DNA from: Piezodorus guildinii
Taxonomy: Eukaryota; Arthropoda; Insecta; Hemiptera; Pentatomidae
Direction: 5' to 3'
NCBI GenBank assembly: GCA_023052935.1
Contig: CM041292.1
Span: 88,271,169 to 88,335,168 of the forward strand
Length of the DNA: 64,000 nucleotides
The position numbers were made by a program, and so were the translations under genes. Position 1 is the stretch's first letter; each line of letters opens with the position of its first letter. The notes under the pieces were generated by a model, which did not search any database, had not been told where the DNA came from, and saw only the letters and a list, made by a program, of their open reading frames with translations. Shown here piece after piece: positions 22,601 through 34,600 of the stretch.

Positions 22601-25600
22601 ACTGATTCCAATGTAGCTTGAAAAGTTAGTTATTGTCACCGTGACATCAAATCTTTTCTGGGTAATATACAGCCAAAAATGTGATTACTTAGCTTTTAGC
22701 TATAGTAATTTATCTGAATATCTTATAGCATTTTGCAGTTGAGAGGTTTAGTCCATTTAATTAATGCTCATAATGTACAGATCATACCAGAATTCATGAA
22801 AATAATTTTTATATTAGCAAAATATAACTTAGTAAATAAAACCATAATTTAATGATAGCATTTAGTTAATTCTTTTAGAGGCTATTTTTTTTTTTTTTTT
22901 GTTACATTCTTTAGATCTCAATGTATTAATGCTTGAGTTGATTGTTATTTTGGCAATGTAGCTTTGTTGTTAGACTTAACTAAAATATTCTTCCTGTAAT
23001 TATTTACTTATATTAAAATTTTCTTTTCTTATTATTGGTTTAATTAAATTACATTAACATTTTAGAATCAGCTAATCACTTATCATGGGTACAAAGCAGA
23101 AACTTATAATGTGCAAACTGAGGATGGTTACATACTTCCTCTTTACCGAATATCGAATAAGCCAGGACCTCCTGTTTTGTTAATGATGGGTCTAGGACTT
23201 GGACCAGAACTTTGGGTGGTGCATGGTCCAGGTCACGATTTAGGTAAGTTTCTTTAATTAAGTGCTATTAGTGGACAAATAAAAAATCATCTCAATATTA
23301 ATAATAAAGCTCTATTTTTTAAATTTATTTAATTACAAAAGTGATTGAACAAAGTTAATTATATCTAATTGTAAAATTTACATTCTATCTTGAAAATATT
23401 TAGTTTAAATTGATAAAATCTTGGTACTATTACAGCATAATAAATAATGTTGTAGGTTTCATTCTGTCTGATTTGGGATATGATGTTTGGCTTGGTACTA
23501 TGAGGGGAAATCATAGAACATCAAACATTGTGTATAATACATCACAACCTGAATTCTGGGATTTTAGGTAATTTTATTAAATATATTTAATCCTTTGACA
23601 CTTAGATAATTAATTTTCTTCACCATAAGTGGATGATCACGCCACAATCAGCAGTCTTTCTCTTCCTTTAATTTTAGCAAAGGTTTCCTAAAAGACTATA
23701 GACAGTACTACATTTCCATTTGACTTGCCTTTCTTAGACTTTATATTTGTATAATTTTAGTAATATTAAGCCTATTTTAGAGAACGAAACATAGACCTCA
23801 AACCTGGGCTCTAGCGTCCATGTTTGTGTACTCTAAGATTATCAATTATATTCCAGTATTAGATCAATTAAGATTTTATACAAAATTAAGATAGTTTTCA
23901 TGACACCACACTGAGGACAATGCAGGATAGTTGGCGTCCAAACATCAAATTCATTCAGATTTCATTTTTATCCGTATTTTTAACAATGTTAAAAAGATGA
24001 TATGATTATTTTTATATAATCTACACAAAGGTACTTTATTGAAAGAATTGTTAAAATATAGGCATTTAAGCCCTTTCATACTATTTCAATCCAAATAAAA
24101 CCTTCATGATATTAAAGCCTATTCAATATTTTATCGATATAGCGAGTTTAATCAAAATTTTTTAATCATTTTTGAGAAAATGTTAAAAAGGAGCAAAATT
24201 AATGGTATAAAGTGACTCTAATGGTTTCATTAAGATCAGAAAAAAGATGCTGTAACATCTTGGATAACTTTTGAGGATTTTAGGACCAATAAGCTACATA
24301 CAATGATGGGTTATAACAATTGAATCATTTTGGAACCAGTCAAAAGGAGATTAGTACACATACCATGGGAAAATCAGATACGAGGTTTTTTTTTAATTTG
24401 GACCATAGCGAGTATTGCAGAATTAACAGGATCATCACAGTGAGGTCCAAAATAGAATAGTTGAGGATTTTAGAACAAACCATACAGGATCGTTAATTAT
24501 TCTGACACTGAACCATTCATGGTGTCTTTCAGGAGTCTTTCACAAGCAGAAAGAATACTGGCAACACCCGACCAAAGTGGACTGAAGAAAGGAAACAGGC
24601 ACACAGCCAGAAGGTGAAAGCTTTCTGGGCTAAGAAAAAACATAATTTCCATACAAGTAGTCGATACAAGCCCTGTGGTACTTTCCTTGAGAAGATACAT
24701 GCGGAAAATCTTATTTTGGAACATATGAATAATATTTAAAAAGGAGAGTGCATTAACACAAATATAATGTATTTCAATAACAAAAAGTCCAATAAACCAG
24801 ATCAAACTGTCCTCACCACTCATTTCTGAAAAAGGGAACATACTTCAAATTTCACTCGCAAAAAACTATACATTATGAAAAAACAGCTACAAAAGAAATC
24901 ATTGAAAAATACAAAAATCATGCTAAAACAAAAAATCAGATGTCCAAAATCTTAATTCATGTTATGCAAATTTTATAAAAGCATATACAAAAAAATAAAT
25001 AAATAAAAAATCTTGATTCTTAGACCACAGTTATTTGGAAAATCCTTTCCCCTCTCTCTGAACCAATCTAGTATCTTTGGTTTAGTGCTCTTTCAAAGTA
25101 TGTAACATCCTCACAGGTCTATTTTGTCTCAAATTGTAAATAAATTTGTAATGATTTCTTTTATATGTATTTATAAAGTTAATATCAATTCTAGTTGAGA
25201 TGTCTATTCAACTATTGTATATCTATTCATTGTGAATTCAATGCATTCTTAAATTTATTTAAAAATGCCCTTATGTCAAAAATGTCCAAATTTTTTAATA
25301 TTGTCCTGTCACTGTCCAACAATAACATAATCTATTAATTATTGTATACAAATTTTAATATTCTATTTTTGTTGTTTTTTCCACTGTTAGGGCATGAATA
25401 GGAGAACAACCAAATTCCTAAACATAGCCTAAACAAAATTATTTATCTATTCAGAGAACCTCAAGACTCATAGATAACGTAAATTATCAACTGTTGAGAA
25501 ATAACATAACAATATACAAAAATAACAATTGGGGTACTCACTACGTTTGCTATAGCATGCTATTTGTGTTATTTTGCTAAACCCGTCGAGTTTCTACAGT

Positions 25601-28600
25601 TATTTCCTGTATAAAATTGATTGGTTTAGCACAATAGCACAAATAGCATGCTATAGCAAACGTATTGAGTACCCCTAATATATACATACATAAAGACACA
25701 CGATTTTTATATTTGAGTATCAATAGATGCATTACACTATTTTATCAACACCCTGAAGTTGTATAGAAACTTAAACAGTATCATATTAGTCTTTTCATGA
25801 GACCTAGAAAACCCACCAGTATCAAATCTCTAAACCTTTCTGAACCAAACAATTTTTAAAAACCTAAGATTTTCCCCTAAATAGATTCTCTGAGCATTGG
25901 ACTTTGGACTATTGGACTTAGCATCAGAGACTGTCATAAATAAAATATTCATAATTACAAAACAGTTCCTGGTCATAAGAACTCAAGCTCTTTCATTTCA
26001 TTTATTGACCATATCAATTTATTTTACTTTATTTTATTTTCATTCAATATTTATCTTTCTTAATCAATACTTTTGTTTGAGATAAGTATATTAATTTCCT
26101 TATTATATTTAACTACTTATTGTTTCTTTAATACCATTAGATATTATCTTGTTTTTTATTGAAAATAAATTATTGGTATCTGTTGTAGCCATGATGAAAT
26201 TGGTTACCATGACTTGCCTGCAATAATAGATCAGATTCTCTCAAAGAGTAACTACACTAAATTGTACTATGCTGGAGCTTCCTTGGGCTCTACAATCTAT
26301 ATGGTATTGTGCTCTGAAAGGCCTGAGTATCAAAAACTGTTTGCAGGCTCAGTTCATTTTGGACCTGCTATGTGGATCCCTCAGTGGAACATGTTCTGTT
26401 TTGAAACTCAGATATATTTATTTTTTTTAAACATCGCACTAGTAAGTAAATTAATCCAAATGCATAATAATTGTCAGATAATTAATACTATTCATGAAAA
26501 ATTACACTATTAAATGTATGGAAGAGTATGTATAATGATTAATTTTTCTGTGCCCAACTATTGGCCTGTTAATCAGGTTGTAATAATTTATTTTTTATGT
26601 ATTATAACGTTCAAAAAAATATAAGTTAATATTGAGATGTCTATTTATTTGAAAAAAAAAACAGAAACTGTACAAACATTTGGTTGGTTTGTCAGTTTTC
26701 ACCAAAACCCTTTAAGGCAGTGATTCCTAAAAAAATTAATTCAAAGACCCCTGCATCCACTCTCTGTGCTGGAAAAGATCATTTAAACTCTAAAAACCAT
26801 AGAATTAGTTTTCCATCATAGATAGGTATTTAATATTACATAAACCCATGCTCATGCTAATATATACAGTTAAAGTTAGATAAAGATTAATATTATTATT
26901 TATAATATCTCTAGAACTGTTTAAGTAAAATTATTTCTTAAATCAAAGTTAAAAATCTGTCTTATATAAACATGACTTTTTGTTGTTTACTAAAAACACT
27001 TGAAATTTAATACAAGTAAACTTCAAATTGGGCATAAAAGTGTAATTTGTGTGTAAGGACATCGTCATAGGAGGGTTAGGATTGATCGTCATCCCTTTCC
27101 TTTAAATAATTTAAAAACTATAAAATTTTCAAAATTGTGGTCTGAGAATCTTTTTAATACTCCAACACTAATTTCTCTGAAAAGAGGTTACTGAAGAGAT
27201 AAGCGAATAAACCAGTAATGTATAGAGGAGGAAGCATAAGCCATTATTATTTCACCAAAAGAAAAACTTTGGGAGATAAGGGTAAGACGTCATAGATCGT
27301 GGATTTTCAGAATAAGAAGTAGCACTAGGTGTACCCATATACTTTACCTCCTCCCTGTTCTAGTGTAAGTCATAATGATCAGTCATCAGTGAGGTGATAT
27401 TGTAAGTGAGTGGTGGTAAAATTTATGAAGATTATTAACAAAGAGAGGAGCATTAGTGGAAGTAAGGAACCTTCAGAAACACCAAGTGATCATCAAAAGG
27501 GAGATGGAGGTGTCATTAGAGATGATAATTGTTTGAGAATGATGGAAAAGAAAGAAAAGGAAGCATATTTAAAACGCCATGAACCAAAGAAAAACTTTAG
27601 ACTTAAGATAACCTCAGATCTTATGATTCACATATATGAGCCACTTAATCATGACAATGCTTTTGAAAAATTCAATAGACCACATCCTGCAAGTAGACCC
27701 CATTGAATTCAATTCTAATGGGCTAGGTTAAAATGCTAGCAGCACAGCACTTTTAGAGTGATTGAGTAGCAGAATTAAACAGGTAAGGAACCTAGATAAA
27801 GGCGTTGAGGGTGAAAAACAAAATAATTGATAATATAATCAAAGATTGTTTTTAGGACTATATATCTGTTTATGTTGCTGTTTTTTTTTTAATTTAATAA
27901 TCAAATTTTTACCTCTTTTGTTCCTCATTATAATTATTATATGATTTAATTAATTAATAATTACAATATGTTTGGAAATAATAGGATTTTTTAAGGAGCA
28001 TTGGTGTCTTAACGGTCTCAAATGGAAGTCCCTCTTTTGACGCACAGCTAAGGGACTTTTGTAATGGGCAGGTTTCTGGTATTATCTGTTATCAATTACT
28101 TGACCTGATTGCTGGTTTTAATAGGCACAATATGGAACCTGTAAGTATTTCTCTCTCTGTAATATATATAATAAAACTTTTGTTATATGTTATTAATATT
28201 AAATCAGTTACATGAATGATCTTGTTGAAGATAATGTATTTCCAATAAAAAGGTATCGCATTTTAATAAAACTCAATTATGGGTAAATTTGAATTAGAAT
28301 TATCCTAGTGAAAAATTAATAATTAATAATTTTTTAATTAATGTTTTTTTAATATTATTTTATTATTATTTTGTTTTTCATTTTATCCATTTATTATTAT
28401 TATTTTTTTTTTTTATGGACATTAGAAATATTTTAACAGCTTTACTATTTTGAGAAAATATATGACTTTGTCAGCTCTGTTAGTATCATTCCCTAAGGTT
28501 ATTGATATGTTTTGATGTATTCCTATTTCTTCTAGTTTATTGATGTAATATTGACATTCCTGAAAAATATGGGCTATTGTCAGAATATTGTTACAATTTG

Positions 28601-31600
28601 GGCATTTCGGTGGTAAGTCTTTTGTGATGAGGTGAGAGTGTATTAGTCTAGTATGGCTTATCCTGAGGCGTGTAAGGACCACTTCCTCTCTGCGGATGTA
28701 GCGACAAGAAGAGTGCCAAGCTCTAACGTCCTTCTTAACCAGTTTTAGTTTATTTGGAGGACTCCTCTCCCATATGTCTTGCCATTGCTTATATATATTG
28801 TCTTTTAGTCGTCGTGCCAGATCTGATGAGGTAAGAAGGGCTCTTCCGGGACCTGGAAGAGAGATTGCCTCTTTTGCTGCCCTGTCAGCCATTTCATTGC
28901 CCTTTATACCAACATGCCCTGGTACCCATATGTAAGAAATGGATTTTCCATTATCAGATATCAGTTTTGTTTCTTCTTAAATTCTTTGGATTCCTCGGTT
29001 ATCAGAATACATATTTGATAAAGCCCTGAGAGTACTCAAAGAATCTGTAGCAATTACTACATTTTTGACAGATATTCCAGAAGGATATTTCAGTGCCATT
29101 TCAATAGCATTCATCTCTGCCGTACAGATGCTACTATCTTGGTGTAACTTCATTTTGTGAGTGGAATTTGAAGTTATAAAGGCCGATGCCGTTCCAATTT
29201 CAGATTTTGATCCATCAGTGAAAATTAATATATGTTCAGGTTTTTTCTTTATTAAGTTTTGATAGCTGAATGTTTATTTGAGGTTTTATATAAAGCCACG
29301 GGGGTGTATGGCTTTCTGTTGTATCTATTTTAATTAGTTTAAATTTTTGAATTGCTGAGGAGAACCTTTCTGCTAAGGGCAGGGTAGCATTAGCTTTCTG
29401 TTGACATTTTGAGCTAAATTTTGGGCTAAACAGGTATCTGTGAGTGGGATGGTCGATTTGAACGTATAATTTTGTACAGTAATTAATAGCTAATATATTG
29501 CGTCGGAATGATAGCGGTGGTAGTCCAGACTCAACGCAGAGGCTTAATGACGGGCTAGTCCGGAAGGCTCCCGTTGCGATTCTTATTCCGCTATGATGAA
29601 CTGTATCTAATTGGGCAAGAGTATTTTTTCGAGCCGAGCCAAAGACAAAACTGCCGTGGTCCATTTTGGAGCCAACCAGAGATAGATATACCTTGAGCAT
29701 GGTATTTCGGTTTGCTCCCCAACTGGTTCCGCTGAGGACATTTAAGAGCTTGAGCCTTTCCATGCATTTATCTTTTAATGATCTAATGTGAATTTCTCAT
29801 GTTAGTCGTCGGTCGCTTATCAATCCAAGGAATTTACAGTTATTGACATAGGGTAAGGGAACGTTGTTAAGCAGCAGCTCTGGTGGTTGAGTCATAATTC
29901 TTCGTCTACTGAAATGGATACATTACGTTTTTTCTGTTGAGAATTGTAGTCCTGTGTTTTGTGACCATTGGCTAATGCGATTGAGTGACTCCTGCAGGTT
30001 TACTTTTATGGATGTAACGTTACTTGATCGGTAAAAAATTGCTAAATCATCCACAAAAAGCATTGTTTTTATCCCACGAGGTAGGTTCCTTCCAAGGTCG
30101 CTGATTGCTAAAGCGAAAAGCGTTGTACTCAGTACACAGCATTGAGGTACTCCATTTCTTTGTTCGCACTCACCAGTAACTTCGCTTCCCTATTCCTATA
30201 CCCTGAAACGACGGTGTGATAAAAAGCGTTGCACAAATATCGGCAGATTACCTTTGAATTTTAAAAATTCTAATTTTCGAAGGATCGCTGATGTTTTAGT
30301 TTTATCGAAAGCCTTGTGCATGTCGAAGAAGACCGCTGCAGCTTCCTCTCCCTGTACAAAGGCATATTGTATCTCTGCTTCCATTTGAACGAGGTGTACA
30401 ATTGAAGATCTGCCCTTCCGAAAGCCACACTAAAAATTTTGAACCAGATTATTCTTCTCCAAGATCCATACAAGTCTTTTATTAACCATCCTTTCCATTA
30501 TTTTGCATAGGCAGCTCGTCAAGAAGATTGGTCTGTAACTTCCTGGATTTCTTTTGTCTTGACCAGCTTTTAAAATAGGGACTACTTCAGATTGAAGCCA
30601 TTGATTTGGAATCTCACCGCGCTGCCAAATTTGATTATAAAGGTCCAAAAGTCAGACAAGAGTGTCATGAGAGAGGTTCCGGATCATGACGTAATGGATG
30701 TTATCTGGACCAGGAGAAGAGCCTTTAACACTCTTGAGTACCGACTGAAGCTCCCACATGGTGAACGGGGTATTGTACTCCAGGGTTGTATCTTCAGTCG
30801 TGAATGTGAAATTCTAGTAGTTTCCGTTGAACCAAGGAACAGATGGTCTTCTAGAGAATCCTTTAGTTTTTGGTATAGCTGATTCAGCGGCTAAAATAAT
30901 GGATTATGTTATCGCTTGGATTCCTTCGTTAATATCTAGGCTATTTACTGATGTTTGAGGTGGTTCTGCTAGGGTGGGATAGAGAGACCAATCAGCTTTT
31001 TCAATAATCCACCTCGATTTTTTGTTGCATGTATTGGAAAGGTAGCTTATTAGATAACTTGAGTTGTAGCGGGAACTGATCGCTTCCATACAGATCTGGG
31101 GGTACATTCCAGTCTATAGAGTGGTAGATCGATGGGCTACAGAAGGACAGATCTATAGCGGTGTATGTGCCATAAGTGGAGCTGAGGTACCTAGGTTCTC
31201 CAGAGTTTAATAGCAGTAAGCCGGATATATCCAAGAAGCGTTCTAGCATTTTTCCACGGCTATTTATGTCTCTACATCCCCAGAGAGAATTATGACCATT
31301 AAAATCACCTGTATAGAGTACAGGTTGGGGTAATTGTCTATGAATGTGTAAGAGATGTTCTGTTCGTATGGAATTATCCTGAGGGAGGTAAATATTACAA
31401 ATTGTAAAACTAATTCCGAAATGAACGCGAACTGCTACGACCTGAAGAGGAGAATCTATGTCTATTTGCTGGGAATAAACGGACAGTTTGATGGCGATCG
31501 CTACTCCCCGAAATGCGCGATCTGTGTTTGGACTATCTTTCCTGTATATATCAAAGTTTTTTAATGTGAATTTATCGGATGGTTTTAAGTGGGTTTCCTG

Positions 31601-34600
31601 AAGGCTTAGACATAAGGCATCTACGTCTCTTATTAGAATTTTCAAATCGTTGAAATGATGTTTAACAACGTTGCAGTTCCACTGATCTGGATCGGGCGCC
31701 GGTAGCGACAGGTCGAGGTATCGTGGAGGCGGTGGCTCTAAGCTGGCTGTCAGGCTTAGCTGCTGGGCTCTTGTTATTAGTAGATGTGCTTATGTTTTAT
31801 TGAAAGTTAAAACCAATGTCTACTTGTACCGAAGTCTCTTTTTTATCAATAATATTTTGTTTTGTAACGTTTTACTAAAGCTTAATGGGTTTTTCTCCTT
31901 ATACAATCTTTTTGCCTCAATAAAAGGGATTTTTTTATTAATTTGTTTACATTTAATTTCTCTTTTTCAATGAATGCGGGACAGTTCCGATTCAGAGCGT
32001 TATGTTTATCTCCACAGTTAATACATTTTGGGAGGTTTGGACACTTCATATTTTCAGGGTGCCTTGCTTCCCCTACAATTAGCGCAAACGGGCGTTACTT
32101 TTTTGCATTTTAATGTTGGATGAGAAAACATTAGGCAATTGAAACATCGCATTGGCGCTGGTGTAAAAGGGAAAACATTTAAAGTATAGAAAAAAATCCT
32201 ATACCACTACAACCCATGAAGGGTCTTGGGCTCAGTACATATAGAGATTCGTACTGTTTCTTGGCCAACGGCAGTGCAATGAGGTGATTAGGCCTTAATC
32301 AGGCTCAGCCACCAGGTTTTTCCTCAATTAATTTGGGTACCCACTTTATAGAGGCTGGGTCGGCCCCAGGAGGGTCTCCATACCCTAGGGTCGCCCCCCG
32401 ACTGAATTAACAGAATAAATAATATTCTGCCACAGCAGGGATTCGAACCCAGAACCCGGAGCACAGCAGACTAGTGCTCTATCCACTAGACCACGCCGCT
32501 CCCTTTTAAAGTATAGAAGCCAATTTTAATTGTTTCTGGAGGGTTAGGTAATGGAAAAGTTACAATATATGTGTTTGTATAAGTTTGTACTCCATTTACT
32601 TTTATTTTAATCCTATTAATGTCTGTTATACTACTGCCAAGTTCGTTCTTTATTTCATCTATTTCAACATATTGAAGGTCAAAACACCTGATCACCCCTT
32701 TGCTATAATTTAATGTTCTGTGTGGACTAACCTGGACTTGAAATAACCCACCAAAATCTTTAATTTCCAATAATATGTCTGATTGTCTGCTGCTATTAGT
32801 TTCAATAAAAAGTGTACCCTCTCTTAGTTTTTTTATATTTTTTACCACCCCAACTAATCCCGTAAAAAATTTATTAATAAAAAATGTTGAGACTTTTTTA
32901 AAGTCGTCTTCACCCAATCTCTCTACTATTAAATATTTCGGACTGATTTTTGGGGTTGAAACTAAGCTAATATTTTCTATAGTCGGCTTCAAACGTCCTC
33001 TTTTTCTAAATTTAGCCATGGGACGACCTAGGGGGTCTTCCTCCATATTTTAAAACTAAGAAAAATGTTATACCTAATTTATCTTCCAAATATACATATG
33101 ATGTCTTTAAAAATATATATATAAAAGTAATGTTAAATTAATTATATAAAGAATAATGCACTACAAAAAAAAAAAAAAAAAAAAAAAAAGATAAACAAAA
33201 CAGACAAACTTAAATACTATGACTTATCAGTTTGAGGTTTGAGTGTAGAGCTGGAACAACCTTCCTCTTCAAGTGCCTAGCAAGGACTGGTGATAATTAT
33301 TGTTGGTTCTAATCTTTTTATACTGTATTATAGAATTGGGGTGGATACACATTTGCGGAAACTGCTTCAGGAGCATCAGTCAGATCTGTTCAACATTTGA
33401 TTCAACTAACAAGAAAAGGTATATCTCTTTATAAATACATACCTTATAAAAGTTCACCATTAAAATTTAAACAAACAAAAATTAATTAATCTAGTAAAGT
33501 TATTACAAAATTCAATTAGTTCTGATTATTTTATATATTACTTAAGTCTGGATTGAAATTAAACATCTAAATAAGCATATGCAAACTCGTTGTTCAGTAC
33601 GATACCACTCTTGCCAGGCACTCTCCAAAACTTCTTATCTACAAGTTTTGCAGATTTCACAAAAAGTTAGAATCGGTCCATTCCCTCAGTATACTCCAAT
33701 TCTACTATTACTCTAATCCACCAATACTGTAAATCATCTCTTTTCAATCTATGCCATATAATAATCCTACCTTTTTAGATTATAAATTCTTGTATAAAGA
33801 GAATTTCCCTCTACTGTATCATGGACTTGGTAACAGTAATCAACCCTCTCTTTTTTCATCTTTGATTGAATATATTTTCAGTTCTACTTATAGTTATTAA
33901 CCTTTCTGATGGTTAATATTAGATATTGAAAATCAACTTAATAGTTTGAATATCAAATCTGCCTACTGAAATGATTTGGCTATGTTATCAGAATGGATGA
34001 TCATAGGAACCTATTAAAGACTATGGACCACGCTACAGATAGCAGAAGACCTCGAGGACACAAAATAATATCCTTTCTTGAATATATTGACATTATATGG
34101 TGAAGAAGAGAAAAAGATTTTCATAAGGCCTAACCTAACAAATAACAGAGAACAGTTGAATTTGTAGTTATACACTTCTGTTATGCATATATACCAGTTA
34201 TACACGATGAAAGGCACACATAGAAGAAACAAAGGAGAGAAGAATATCAACACTTATATGATAAAACTTGTAAGCTCATTTTTCTAGATTTTGCTGAAGT
34301 AAAAAAAAAAAAAAACTTGACTACAACCTATGAACATTGCAGAACTTCCTTCCTTCATTGCTAAAGCAAAAAGGATAGAACCAAAGAATATAAATTAACA
34401 AATAATATATTATAACAACAATCCATTTGAGTCCCTTGTCCTGACTTTTTTATTTACAACTCTAAAGTTTCAGTGCCTGGTTAATTTAAGTAAAAAAGTT
34501 CTAATTGATACTGATTTTTTTATTATTTACCGATTATATTGCAATACTTTTTCCTCAAAAATATAAATTTAACAATAACATTTACAATTTGAATTACTTT

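Larger units (their letters stand above)
28390..33130 (-). mobile_element. I-clade LINE, near full length, antisense in intron 5 of gene A
   Basis: On the minus strand: ORF1 (33046 to about 31900, split by a SINE), an APE endonuclease, an RT, an RNase H, a C-terminal zinc region and a short A/TAA-rich tail at about 28385-28412. Domain order with RNase H is that of the I clade. Many stops and shifts make it inactive. The 5' boundary near 33130-33160, by an A-run, is approximate. The antisense orientation may be tolerated because it avoids sense poly(A) signals in gene A. Confidence 0.85.

Noticed and set aside
32440..32504. A genuine tRNA gene
   Set aside because: The A and B boxes are good, but the sequence continues into a SINE body with a TSD and has no paired acceptor stem.
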